Shown here: positions 5,952 through 12,110 of the stretch, piece after piece
Layout of the letters: every line of letters begins with the position of its first letter
Position numbering within the stretch: position 1 is the first letter of the stretch
From: a virus
Length of the DNA stretch: 64,000 nt
Reading direction: 5' to 3' (one strand)
IMG/VR virus record: IMGVR_UViG_3300027797_000026
Span: 1-64,000 of that record
Notes under the pieces: model-generated
The model's database searches: none
The model's input: the letters and a program-made list of their open reading frames with translations, nothing else
What the model was told of the DNA's origin: nothing
Program-made: the position numbers and the translations under genes

Positions 5952-6149
5952 TTATTCTATGTGACCTTCCTCACGCATGTAGTCCTCATGCTCTACTAGC
6001 CCAATCGCAAACGCTACGGGATCGCAACATTCTAGAATTTCGGCGGGGGTGAATGTAGAGTAGCCGATTTTTACTGTAGGATAAACATCATTAAGTAAAT
6101 CTATAAAGCTTTCTTTTATTTCTAAGTCTTGCTCGAATTGTGATTTCAT
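5952..6149 (-). CDS. Hypothetical protein, 65 aa
   Basis: Acidic and unrecognised (ILECCDPVAFAIGLVEHEDYM). Similar short phage proteins containing a DPVAF phrase are common unknowns. It overlaps the upstream one-TM peptide (ATGA). The repeat module lies just after its stop. Confidence 0.7.
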   Translation of the reverse strand: MKSQFEQDLEIKESFIDLLNDVYPTVKIGYSTFTPAEILECCDPVAFAIGLVEHEDYMREEGHIE

Positions 6150-6259
6150 TTAGTTAATTCTCTCATCTCTTCTAGAAAGTCATGCCATACAATGCGCCCC
6201 ATGTAGAGGGCGGGTACTATAAGGGCTAATTGCACTAGGGTAGTTAGTAGTCTATTCAT
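6146..6259 (-). CDS. One-TM micropeptide, 37 aa
   Basis: MNRLLTTLVQLALIVPALYMG then a charged tail (WHDFLEEMRELTK): an N-terminal membrane helix or signal anchor. Coupled at both ends (TAATG, ATGA). Unknown role, next to another membrane protein. Confidence 0.6.
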   Translation of the reverse strand: MNRLLTTLVQLALIVPALYMGRIVWHDFLEEMRELTK

Positions 6260-6453
6260 TAGTTAGCCCATAAATCATTAGTAGCGTTATCTAGTGAGTA
6301 ATTCTCTACTACTTTTTTATTGCGTATGCGCTTATAAATCTTATAAGCGATTATAGATAAGGCGGTCAAGATAATGAACGCCCATGATAGGGATAGATAA
6401 ATAAAGTCTCCCATGTCGAACATGAAGCCGTAGTCATTTAGTTCAATAGTCAT
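6259..6453 (-). CDS. Single-pass membrane protein, 64 aa
   Basis: An acidic N-terminus, a membrane helix about residues 18-38 (IYLSLSWAFIILTALSIIAY), then a basic stretch (KIYKRIRNKK), giving an N-out, C-in orientation. The role is unknown. Confidence 0.7.
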   Translation of the reverse strand: MTIELNDYGFMFDMGDFIYLSLSWAFIILTALSIIAYKIYKRIRNKKVVENYSLDNATNDLWAN

Positions 6454-6645
6454 TTATTTATCTCCGAACATGTTAAAGACCTCGTCTAGTTGCTCATCTG
6501 TTAAGTGGTCTAGTTGGATAGCCTTAGAAAAGCCTAGTACATCATCTTCATCATTATCTAGTGCCTTATTGTATTCTTCTTCTTCATCTAGGTGAATGTA
6601 TGCGTCTGATACGTCTGCCTGTATAGTGTCCCATTTAGTCATCAT
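6454..6645 (-). CDS. Acidic hypothetical protein, 63 aa
   Basis: Very acidic (DEEEEYNKALDNDEDD). Small acidic phage proteins are sometimes DNA mimics or inhibitors of host enzymes, but this is only a possibility. Coupled to the upstream gene by TAATG. Confidence 0.65.
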   Translation of the reverse strand: MMTKWDTIQADVSDAYIHLDEEEEYNKALDNDEDDVLGFSKAIQLDHLTDEQLDEVFNMFGDK

Positions 6646-6794
6646 TAGTTCTGTTCTACCTTTCGTAGGTGTGCTACAACATTTTTAGAAATTGACTGTA
6701 AATCTTTTACTGTCTTATTCATTTCGTCTGCGCTAGTTGCGGTAAAGAAACCGAGAAACTGTGCGCTGTCCCATAGTGAGTATGTGATTGTCAT
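6645..6794 (-). CDS. Hypothetical protein, 49 aa
   Basis: An ORF opening MTITYSLWDSAQFLGFFTAT, probably alpha/beta. First gene after P8, with leader AACGAAAGAAG. Resembles short unknown actinophage proteins by its opening pattern. Confidence 0.65.
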   Translation of the reverse strand: MTITYSLWDSAQFLGFFTATSADEMNKTVKDLQSISKNVVAHLRKVEQN

Positions 6795-6832
6795 TTTATT
6801 TTTTCTTCTTTCGTTAGTTGGTTATAGTTGGA

Positions 6833-6861
6833 ATTATAGCGGATAGGTCGGACATTATCAA
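6833..6861 (-). promoter_or_regulatory. Left-arm promoter P8
   Basis: TTGATA (6861-6856), 17 bases, TATAAT (6838-6833): the closest of the set to the housekeeping consensus. The box at ten bases is TGTCCG (6854-6849). Confidence 0.8.
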
Positions 6862-6884
6862 GGCGACACGCCGTAGCGTATGCC

Positions 6885-7022
6885 CTATGCGGTGTGAGTT
6901 GGCTCACATCTCGCATGGTATAGGGCGGGGGCTAAAACTACCTGCCCGCATGGACAGAGGTTCATTAGACCTCTAGGGTAGTTATTTACAGTAGCGAAAG
7001 GCTCGAAAATTCGATTAGTCAT
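6885..7022 (-). CDS. Cys-containing micropeptide, 45 aa
   Basis: MTNRIFEPFATVNNYPRG then CPCGQ and a later CEP: a half zinc-ribbon pattern. Its last codons overlap the CRP-type box of P8. The start overlaps the upstream stop (TAATG). Confidence 0.6.
   Translation of the reverse strand: MTNRIFEPFATVNNYPRGLMNLCPCGQVVLAPALYHARCEPTHTA
6893..6908. promoter_or_regulatory. CRP/GlxR-type box, P8
   Basis: TGTGAGTTGGCTCACA, perfect, centred about -74.5 from P8, inside the 3' end of the 45-aa gene. Confidence 0.7.
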
Positions 7023-7192
7023 TACTTAACCTCCTTACAGATACACTCGATACAGTAGCAAGCCTTGCTACTAAGTAGGTCACGCAATAGAGCCTTGCGT
7101 GTGTAGGCGTTTAATCCATAAGAGGACTTTACTCCACCATTGTGGAAATCATGCACGATTGTGCTATAGATTGTTTCTGTTAATTGAGTCAT
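7022..7192 (-). CDS. Hypothetical protein, 56 aa
   Basis: Start at 7192 (MTQLTETIYSTIVHDFHNGG) chosen for its AAAGGAG Shine-Dalgarno; a reading to 7249 would include the -10 of P9. The C-terminus has CYCIECICKEV, four Cys in eight residues, possibly metal-binding. First gene of the left arm. Confidence 0.7.
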   Translation of the reverse strand: MTQLTETIYSTIVHDFHNGGVKSSYGLNAYTRKALLRDLLSSKACYCIECICKEVK

Positions 7193-7239
7193 TATCTGAC
7201 TCCTTTCTAGTAAGAGTTTCTTACTTTCTTTATACTTTA

Positions 7240-7261
7240 AGCATAACACGGGGCACTGACA
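7240..7261 (-). promoter_or_regulatory. Left-arm promoter P9
   Basis: TGTCAG (7261-7256), ten bases, TATGCT (7245-7240). First leftward promoter of the divergent 7193-7461 intergenic region. Confidence 0.65.
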
Positions 7262-7298
7262 AATAGAGGCATTACTGGCTAGTATTAAAATAAATCTT

Positions 7299-7314
7299 TG
7301 TGATAGTCGTCACA
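7299..7314. promoter_or_regulatory. CRP/GlxR-type box, P9
   Basis: TGTGATAGTCGTCACA, perfect, centred about -73.5 from P9 and about -155 from the rightward gene, so probably serving the leftward side only. Confidence 0.7.
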
Positions 7315-7446
7315 TTCACGCTCAAGGTCATTTATCTATGTGCGGACTATGCAGACAAAACGGACATTTCAAATACGTGTATCATACATATTAAAAATTT
7401 ATTAACATTTTGTAAGATCTCAAATAGCAGTTGACTAAAATACAGA

Positions 7447-7455
7447 TGATATAAT
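7447..7455 (+). promoter_or_regulatory. Leaderless promoter of sulfotransferase-like gene
   Basis: TGATATAAT, an extended -10, followed by exactly six bases and ATG. A TTGACT upstream is too close (13 bases) to be a normal -35. Confidence 0.75.
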
Positions 7456-7461
7456 TAATAC

Positions 7462-8079
7462 ATGACAACAAAAACAGTTATAATAAATTCTCCACCTGGA
7501 AGCGGGAATACCTATTTAACTTATTTATTAAAAAAAGTTATTGAATGTGATGAAGTAACCGTAAACCATGATCTAGAGATATTAAATAGTGATCTAAAAC
7601 AAGTTGCTTTAATTAGAAATCCTTATGAATCAATTGCGTCTGCAGCAAGTAGGCATTTTTTTGCAAACGAATATCCAATACCAGAAGAAGACAAGTGGAA
7701 CATTGAAGATACTAAAATCATTCAAGTATCAATAAACGACTATATGCATAGAAGTAGGTTGTTTTTTGAATCTATTCAAAAAAAATCTGATCATATTAAA
7801 CTTATTGCATTTGATGATTTTAAAAATAATGAATTAAAATATGCAGAAGAGATTGCAAAATTTTATAATTTTGAATTTAAAGATCCTGATTACGATATTA
7901 ATGAGTTTATTTACAAAGAGGCAACTGATTTTGGAGTTGGCTCTAGACTCTCAAATACAAAAAGTAAAGAAAGAGAAATTTTAGATGAAATGGTAAGGTC
8001 TTATAATAAAATTGAAGAAGTATATGAGACCTATTTGGCTATAAAAGATAGTATTCAGTCAACTAGAAATATGCTATAA
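7462..8079 (+). CDS. Sulfotransferase-like P-loop protein, 205 aa
   Basis: SPPGSGNTYL (residues 10-19) fits the 5'-phosphosulfate loop of PAPS sulfotransferases, and LIRNPYESIAS (50-60) fits the 3'-phosphate motif (Arg52, Ser60). The protein would transfer sulfate from PAPS to an acceptor I cannot name; phage or host surface glycans are possibilities. It is shorter than full sulfotransferases (usually 250-300 aa), so the C-terminal part is reduced. Very AT-rich, standing alone between a leaderless promoter and tRNA-Ile, like a moron gene. A generic nucleotide kinase is the alternative. Confidence 0.7.
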   Translation: MTTKTVIINSPPGSGNTYLTYLLKKVIECDEVTVNHDLEILNSDLKQVALIRNPYESIASAASRHFFANEYPIPEEDKWNIEDTKIIQVSINDYMHRSRLFFESIQKKSDHIKLIAFDDFKNNELKYAEEIAKFYNFEFKDPDYDINEFIYKEATDFGVGSRLSNTKSKEREILDEMVRSYNKIEEVYETYLAIKDSIQSTRNML

Positions 8080-8080
8080 T
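8072..8080 (+). promoter_or_regulatory. Leaderless promoter of CxxC peptide
   Basis: TGCTATAAT, extended -10, then six bases to the ATG at 8087. It overlaps the stop of the sulfotransferase-like gene and could also serve the tRNA. Confidence 0.75.
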
Positions 8081-8086
8081 AATATT

Positions 8087-8203
8087 ATGAAATGTGACTT
8101 TTGCGAAAACCCAAAGTATGTTGAGCGTATTAATGCTAAAGGCATACTCGAAAATTTTTGCACAAACTGCATTGAAAAATTAGTAGCAAGCCGAATACGC
8201 TAG
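8087..8203 (+). CDS. Zinc-finger micropeptide, 38 aa
   Basis: MKCDFCENPKYVERI then FCTNCIEK: two CxxC knuckles 19 residues apart, a complete small zinc ribbon. Short unknowns of this type are common in actinophages. Co-directional, between the sulfotransferase-like gene and tRNA-Ile, with its own leaderless promoter. Confidence 0.75.
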   Translation: MKCDFCENPKYVERINAKGILENFCTNCIEKLVASRIR

Positions 8204-8209
8204 TCCCTA

Positions 8210-8284
8210 GGGGATATAGCTTAATCTGGTTAAAGCACTTGTCTTATATACAATAGATTCTGGGTTCAAATCCCAGTATCCCTA
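8210..8284 (+). tRNA. tRNA-Ile (UAU)
   Basis: Acceptor GGGGATA/TATCCCT with one G-U. D stem GCTT/AAGC. Anticodon stem CTTGT/ACAAT with a 27-43 mismatch. Loop CTTATAT, anticodon TAT, A at 37. T arm CTGGG-TTCAAAT-CCCAG. Discriminator A, as in Ile tRNAs, and no encoded CCA. UAU reads AUA directly, without the lysidine-modified CAU that most bacteria use. The gene set here uses many ATA codons. Confidence 0.85.
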
Positions 8285-8298
8285 CAATGGAGAAATAT

Positions 8299-8964
8299 AT
8301 GAAAAATGTTTATATGCTAAGTGATTGTCACTTATCTAGAGCCATAGAGCATTATTATCCAGAGCTACACGATGTAACATTTATTCCTTGGCCTAAAGCT
8401 GGACTAAAGATGCATGCATTTAGTATTGAAAAAATGCGGGAAGAAAACGAAATGTCATCTGGAGTTGAATTTACAAGAACTGTCAATCATTTGCCACAAC
8501 CAATATCAATTGTTAAAGATGATGGCATATTAGCCTTATGGATGGGATATGTAGACACTAGAACATTCTTGCCTAGGTATAAAAATGCAGATGCTACAGT
8601 AAAAGCTTTTATCGACAATATTAAATTAAACTTTCCTAATTCTCGTGTTGTGATTATAGAGCCATTGCCTCAGTTTACTGAGATGCTGCTAAAGCATGAA
8701 GGGATTAGTCCTTACTACACACATGAGCAGAGGATAGATCAGAATAGAGAGCTATTGGCTGCATTACACAAGTATGCAAGTGAAGCGGGATTCGAAATAA
8801 TTATTACTCAGCAAGATATATTAGATGCAATAGAAGTTCCTGAGCTAATTCCATCTATGACTCATACAGATGCTCCACATCCAGTAGATGGATTAAAACC
8901 TGAGTATATGAAAAAAGTCTGGAAATTATTTTCAGATAAACTTAGTATTATTGCAGTTGACTAG
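8299..8964 (+). CDS. SGNH/GDSL-hydrolase-like protein, 221 aa
   Basis: LSDCHLSR at residues 7-14 resembles the first SGNH block (Ser nucleophile followed by Asp). DAPHPVDGLKPEYM near the C-terminus resembles block V (Asp-x-x-His-Pro). An ALWMGYVDTR stretch would supply block III. Such enzymes remove acetyl or acyl groups from glycans or lipids. The canonical GDS is altered, so activity is uncertain. The ATG at 8299 is chosen because GGAG lies six bases upstream; an ATG at 8287 touches the tRNA. Confidence 0.55.
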   Translation: MKNVYMLSDCHLSRAIEHYYPELHDVTFIPWPKAGLKMHAFSIEKMREENEMSSGVEFTRTVNHLPQPISIVKDDGILALWMGYVDTRTFLPRYKNADATVKAFIDNIKLNFPNSRVVIIEPLPQFTEMLLKHEGISPYYTHEQRIDQNRELLAALHKYASEAGFEIIITQQDILDAIEVPELIPSMTHTDAPHPVDGLKPEYMKKVWKLFSDKLSIIAVD

Positions 8965-8971
8965 GATATAT

Positions 8972-9049
8972 ATGACTTGGATACAGGTAGCAATTATACT
9001 TTCATCAATAGTACTTTTCTTACTAGTATTTTGGGGTGATAGAAAATGA
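8972..9049 (+). CDS. One-TM micropeptide, 25 aa
   Basis: MTWIQVAIILSSIVLFLLVF and a short charged end (WGDRK). Almost entirely a membrane helix. First of three overlapping membrane peptides after the SGNH-like gene; ATGA-type overlap with the next. Confidence 0.55.
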   Translation: MTWIQVAIILSSIVLFLLVFWGDRK

Positions 9050-9174
9050 AAAAGATTTACGCAGGGATATTTCTAATTGCGACAGCAATCCTTACAGGAG
9101 CTATGTTGTCTTCATTTTTAAAATGGGCGGGGGACAAAGAGATCTTTGATCTTGATGACGAATATGACCTATAA
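9046..9174 (+). CDS. One-TM micropeptide, 42 aa
   Basis: MKKIYAGIFLIATAILTGAM looks like a signal peptide or anchor; the tail is acidic (DLDDEYDL). Overlaps both neighbours by a few bases. The function is unknown; a spanin-like role is conceivable but there is no lipobox Cys. Confidence 0.55.
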   Translation: MKKIYAGIFLIATAILTGAMLSSFLKWAGDKEIFDLDDEYDL

Positions 9175-9262
9175 GAAGTGGAAAGTATATATCTATCTAA
9201 TTAGATTCTCTATGACTCTTATCAGTCTATATATCGTCCTACTTGCTACTGGGAAAATTTAG
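9164..9262 (+). CDS. One-TM micropeptide, 32 aa
   Basis: MTYKKWKVYIYLIRFSMTLI followed by SLYIVLLATGKI: a basic N-terminus then a membrane helix. Third of the overlapping set. Unknown role. Confidence 0.5.
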   Translation: MTYKKWKVYIYLIRFSMTLISLYIVLLATGKI

Positions 9263-9451
9263 AATAATTACGTAAAGGCCTTTTTTGGCCCCCTCCCGTC
9301 CTTGGGTAGGCAAAGAGTCCAGAAATGGCTTAGAGAGCCTCTAGAGGCTTTATAAAGGGTATTTCAGATAATATGTTCCACGTGAAACCATATATTACAG
9401 TTGACTGGAATGTTCTTCTCTCGCGGCGCACTTTTTCGCACTATATAGCGA
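9263..9451. other. Convergent intergenic region with hairpins
   Basis: No gene is seen here. It holds a short GGCC-T6-GGCC stem (9277-9290), a perfect palindrome AGCCTCTAGAGGCT (9336-9349) and the parS-like site. It probably ends transcripts from both sides, though neither hairpin is a textbook terminator. Confidence 0.5.
9374..9389. other. parS-like ParB-binding palindrome
   Basis: TGTTCCACGTGAAACC matches the bacterial parS consensus TGTTNCACGTGAAACA at all but the last base, including the central CACGTG. No ParA or ParB gene is in the window, so the likely partner would be the host chromosomal ParB. One site, in a convergent intergenic gap. Confidence 0.6.
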
Positions 9452-10300
9452 TTAGTGTTCTTTAAAATCACCCATAAATGCATCAGAAAGTTTTTCTCCT
9501 TCTAATCCAGAGGCCTGATACTTTTTAATCAGCTCTCTTGTAAATTGTGGGTTTTCTTTTAGGGGTTGCATCCACTTACCAATAAATTGCATAAATGTAA
9601 TGTCGTCTTTATCTTTAATCTGCTCGTAATATTCTGGAGTCTTGTAGTTATAAAATGTTCCAGGGTTATCTTCTGCTTTTAGCACAAAGTTTGAGAAAGC
9701 ATATCTTCTTCCAGAATCAACTGGCTTAACTCCGTGTGCATGTGTATTAAAAGCTCCGTGAATAATAAGGTCGCCTCTTTCTGGCTTTATTCTTAGCTGA
9801 TCTTCTTCTTTAACTGCATCTTGTCTAATTCCGTCTTTGTCTATATTTACATAGAATATTTCTCCGCCAACAAAATCTCCAAAATAAGCAACTAAACCAA
9901 AATCAAGCTCGCAGCAAGTTTTCCATACATCAACCTGTGACAATCTGTGGCACTCGCCTTTTCCAGGTGAGTCTGAATGAGTAAACATTCCTTCGTTCAT
10001 TTCTGGAGTAATAATTAATACGTTTCCTTGTGGGTGCATTACATACTCTGGGTACAAAAGCTCACTTGCCTTTTCCCAAAGCGGGTGTATAGCTTCAAGT
10101 GGTGGGCTTATTTTATTAGAGTACCAGCTTATAAGAGTGTCCATGTATTCTTGGTCGCACTTATAGTCTTTAAGTTCTTCTTCAACCGTTTTGCACTCTT
10201 CATCGGTAAAAAATCCTTTAAATATAAAAACTCCACTTTGTGTGCCGTACTCATCTAAAAAGAATGAGGCCTTGATACAATCTTCTCTGTCATAAAACAT
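9452..10300 (-). CDS. 2OG-Fe(II) oxygenase, prolyl-hydroxylase-like, 282 aa
   Basis: Double-stranded beta-helix dioxygenase. H108-x-D110 (FTHSDS) and H189 (HAHGV) would hold Fe(II), and R199, ten residues on, would bind 2-oxoglutarate. The family hydroxylates protein side chains or small molecules using O2 and 2OG. The core motifs are similar to the five oxygenases at 27.2-31.6 kb, but this one stands apart on the other strand, longer and with an extra C-terminal helical part. Coupled by TAATG to the 49-aa gene. The substrate is unknown. Confidence 0.85.
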   Translation of the reverse strand: MFYDREDCIKASFFLDEYGTQSGVFIFKGFFTDEECKTVEEELKDYKCDQEYMDTLISWYSNKISPPLEAIHPLWEKASELLYPEYVMHPQGNVLIITPEMNEGMFTHSDSPGKGECHRLSQVDVWKTCCELDFGLVAYFGDFVGGEIFYVNIDKDGIRQDAVKEEDQLRIKPERGDLIIHGAFNTHAHGVKPVDSGRRYAFSNFVLKAEDNPGTFYNYKTPEYYEQIKDKDDITFMQFIGKWMQPLKENPQFTRELIKKYQASGLEGEKLSDAFMGDFKEH

Positions 10301-10449
10301 TATTTGTTAACCATCTTTCTAATAATTTTTTCCAATTTGGAATCGGGTTTTTTCTTCTTCATTGTGTGCTCAATTTTACAATCTGTGTCACATGCGTCAA
10401 CATGATTGAATTGTGGGCTAGCCATAAACTTAGCAAAGTGATGAACCAT
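10300..10449 (-). CDS. Basic hypothetical peptide, 49 aa
   Basis: MVHHFAKFMASPQFNHVDAC with a later CDTDC and a Lys-rich tail. The H/C content could bind a metal. Translationally coupled to the oxygenase, so it may be a partner or chaperone for it. Nearly leaderless from the -10 at 10459. Confidence 0.65.
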   Translation of the reverse strand: MVHHFAKFMASPQFNHVDACDTDCKIEHTMKKKKPDSKLEKIIRKMVNK

Positions 10450-10458
10450 AGTAATTAT

Positions 10459-10467
10459 ATTATATCA
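10459..10467 (-). promoter_or_regulatory. Extended -10 promoter of oxygenase pair
   Basis: TGATATAAT on the minus strand, nine bases before the ATG at 10449, giving a leader of about three bases. Confidence 0.65.
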
Positions 10468-10472
10468 TGCAA

Positions 10473-10502
10473 AACCCCTACAGAGGCGGATCCGTAGGGG
10501 TT
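10473..10502 (-). terminator. Terminator of the endolysin operon
   Basis: AACCCCTAC / GTAGGGGTT, a nine-base perfect stem with a 12-base loop, followed on the minus strand by TTTTG-like sequence. It separates the operon above from the oxygenase pair. The 82 bases between it and the 60-aa gene hold nothing I can name. Confidence 0.65.
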
Positions 10503-10583
10503 ATGTGCATCTTCATGCATACGCCAGGATTGACTCAACTAGCGTAATTATATGATAGTATATTTATTATTAAAAATCAATAC

Positions 10584-10766
10584 TTAAAATATATTTTTTT
10601 CAAACATTTTTTCTACAACTTGAGCTAATAAAAACTCAATGGACACATGGTACTCGACATTTTTGGCATCTGCTTCATCTGGCGTAATGCCGCTGTTTAT
10701 CATAGCTTCTTTATTAGCATTTTCAAACTCAGCTATCATAAAACGTAATAGTTCTTCTTTATTCAT
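10584..10766 (-). CDS. Hypothetical protein, 60 aa
   Basis: Start at 10766 (MNKEELLRFMIAEFENANKE) with AGGAGAAG just upstream. Helical and acidic, ending in a FLLAQVVEKMFEKNIF amphipathic helix. Overlaps the stop of the 70-aa gene. Unrecognised. Confidence 0.65.
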   Translation of the reverse strand: MNKEELLRFMIAEFENANKEAMINSGITPDEADAKNVEYHVSIEFLLAQVVEKMFEKNIF

Positions 10767-10971
10767 TTTCTTCTCCTGGGTTAAAGGACGGAACTGGTCC
10801 CAAAAGGTATCCCGCCTCATGATACTCAATCATTTTTTCAACATCTTTTGGATCTGCAACTTTGCTAGCTATAAGGCTAAGCAAGTCATATATTCTGTGG
10901 AGCATTATGTAGGTAACCATTGGTAGGCTATCTTCTAAATTGCTAGTTTCCGCCTTCTGGTCTTCCTGCAT
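10759..10971 (-). CDS. Hypothetical protein, 70 aa
   Basis: Helical, acidic at both ends, with a central MLHRIYDLLSLIASKVADPK. Unrecognised. It overlaps the 35-aa ORF at its start and the 60-aa gene at its end, in the endolysin operon. Confidence 0.65.
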   Translation of the reverse strand: MQEDQKAETSNLEDSLPMVTYIMLHRIYDLLSLIASKVADPKDVEKMIEYHEAGYLLGPVPSFNPGEENE

Positions 10972-11050
10972 CTTCCCACCAAATTTCTCTTCCCATAGAA
11001 TCCGTAGGGGAAACTATGTCAGACTCAAACTCAAACTCTTTTTTGCTCAT
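10943..11050 (-). CDS. Micropeptide, 35 aa
   Basis: MSKKEFEFESDIVSPTDSMG ending WWEDAGRPEGGN. It overlaps both the zinc-ribbon gene and the 70-aa gene, in frame with neither. Support is only its fit in the operon. Confidence 0.45.
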   Translation of the reverse strand: MSKKEFEFESDIVSPTDSMGREIWWEDAGRPEGGN

Positions 11051-11246
11051 TTACTAATTCTACTATACTTTCATATTTTGTTATGCCAATAGTATTTTTA
11101 TAATCACACTCTAGGCAATATAAATATATATAGTCATCTCCGTCGCCGTTACATTGAAGAGAGCCCTGATCCTGTGGGCATAAAAGCTTAGGAACAAGGC
11201 CCTCTTCCGAAAGTTTAATGTATGTAGACACGTATTGTATCCTCAT
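11031..11246 (-). CDS. Zinc-ribbon protein, 71 aa
   Basis: CPQDQGSLQC and CLECDY form two Cys pairs of a zinc ribbon, typical of small phage or ribosomal-type zinc proteins. AAAGGAAG precedes the ATG. Downstream of the endolysin with a 12-base gap, same operon. Confidence 0.7.
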   Translation of the reverse strand: MRIQYVSTYIKLSEEGLVPKLLCPQDQGSLQCNGDGDDYIYLYCLECDYKNTIGITKYESIVELVNEQKRV

Positions 11247-11258
11247 TACACTTCCTTT

Positions 11259-11807
11259 CTAATTTGTAGGGAATTTCAAATAAAATTCCTTTGCTCTTTG
11301 GGTTAAACCCTTCCAAGCTGACCAATTAATACCGCCATTAGTCATGTGATACGCTATCTCTGCATTTATAGTTGGGTCAAATAATAGTACGTTTGACTTT
11401 AAGTTAAATTTTTCTTTACGATCTGTGCCGAGTGAACCCAACATATTGATCTGAAAAATTCCGTAGGAACTGTCTCCAGTATTCCTGTTGCCATTATATG
11501 CCATTGGTCGTCCGTTAGACTCCCTCTTAGCAATGGCCCAAGCCATTTTAAGGCCCTTACCTTCAAAACCTACTGCCATTAAAAGATCTTTTAAATCTTC
11601 GTCTGACAGAGCCTGAGAAGGCTTGTAAACAGTATTGCTGTACTTTTCTAAGGTTTCTTTCTTAAGTTGTACTTCTGTCTTTGGTTTTACTATTAAAGCT
11701 TGAGCGGCTGGTGCACCAACTGTATTCGAAAACAAAAACATTACTGTGATTGCAATCGCTGCATATTGATGAACAATATCGCTTAAGCTTTTCTTTATAT
11801 TCTCCAT
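11259..11807 (-). CDS. Lysozyme-like endolysin / transglycosylase, 182 aa
   Basis: The C-terminal half has the lysozyme-fold signature AWAIAKRESNGRPMAYNG, with the likely catalytic Glu in KRESNG, then DSSYGIFQINM, as in SLT and Rpf-type muramidases that cleave the glycan strand of peptidoglycan. Residues 15-38 form a hydrophobic segment, a signal peptide or anchor (YAAIAITVMFLFSNTVGAPA), so export could be Sec-dependent. The start at 11807 is eight bases from GGAGG; an upstream ATG at 11813 is too close. A virion-associated role is possible. Confidence 0.75.
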   Translation of the reverse strand: MENIKKSLSDIVHQYAAIAITVMFLFSNTVGAPAAQALIVKPKTEVQLKKETLEKYSNTVYKPSQALSDEDLKDLLMAVGFEGKGLKMAWAIAKRESNGRPMAYNGNRNTGDSSYGIFQINMLGSLGTDRKEKFNLKSNVLLFDPTINAEIAYHMTNGGINWSAWKGLTQRAKEFYLKFPTN

Positions 11808-11840
11808 TGGCATTTCCTCCTTTAGAGATAGCGAACTATA

Positions 11841-11849
11841 ATCATACCA
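11841..11849 (-). promoter_or_regulatory. Extended -10 promoter of the endolysin
   Basis: TGGTATGAT on the minus strand, giving a leader of about 27 bases with AAAGGAGG. Confidence 0.6.
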
Positions 11850-11881
11850 TTTGAATTAAGAATATGTCAAATCATTTTTCC

Positions 11882-11909
11882 TTGACAAAGAATATGTAAA
11901 TAGTATACT
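11882..11909 (+). promoter_or_regulatory. Sigma70-type promoter upstream of RNR
   Basis: TTGACA, 16 bases, TATACT: one of the few textbook promoters in the window. It leaves a leader of about 195 bases before the RNR gene. The leader has G-runs, a TATATA-rich stretch and a homopurine/pyrimidine tract. I see no cobalamin riboswitch box. Confidence 0.75.
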
Positions 11910-12110
11910 TCCAATAGGGGGGTCGGGGGGTCAGCAAATCAACATAAATCAACATATATTATATATATGTATATATAGAGTATTATATATTATAGTTAAC
12001 TAAAAAACAACAACAAAAATTATTTTTCTTTTCTTTTATAAAAAAGTTTGATACACTTAGACTTCACTTAAAAAATAATCAGTCCGTATGGCGGAAGAAA
12101 AAGGCGACAA

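Noticed and set aside
7193-7249. Longer N-terminus for the 56-aa gene
   Set aside because: It would include the P9 -10; AAAGGAG marks the ATG at 7192.
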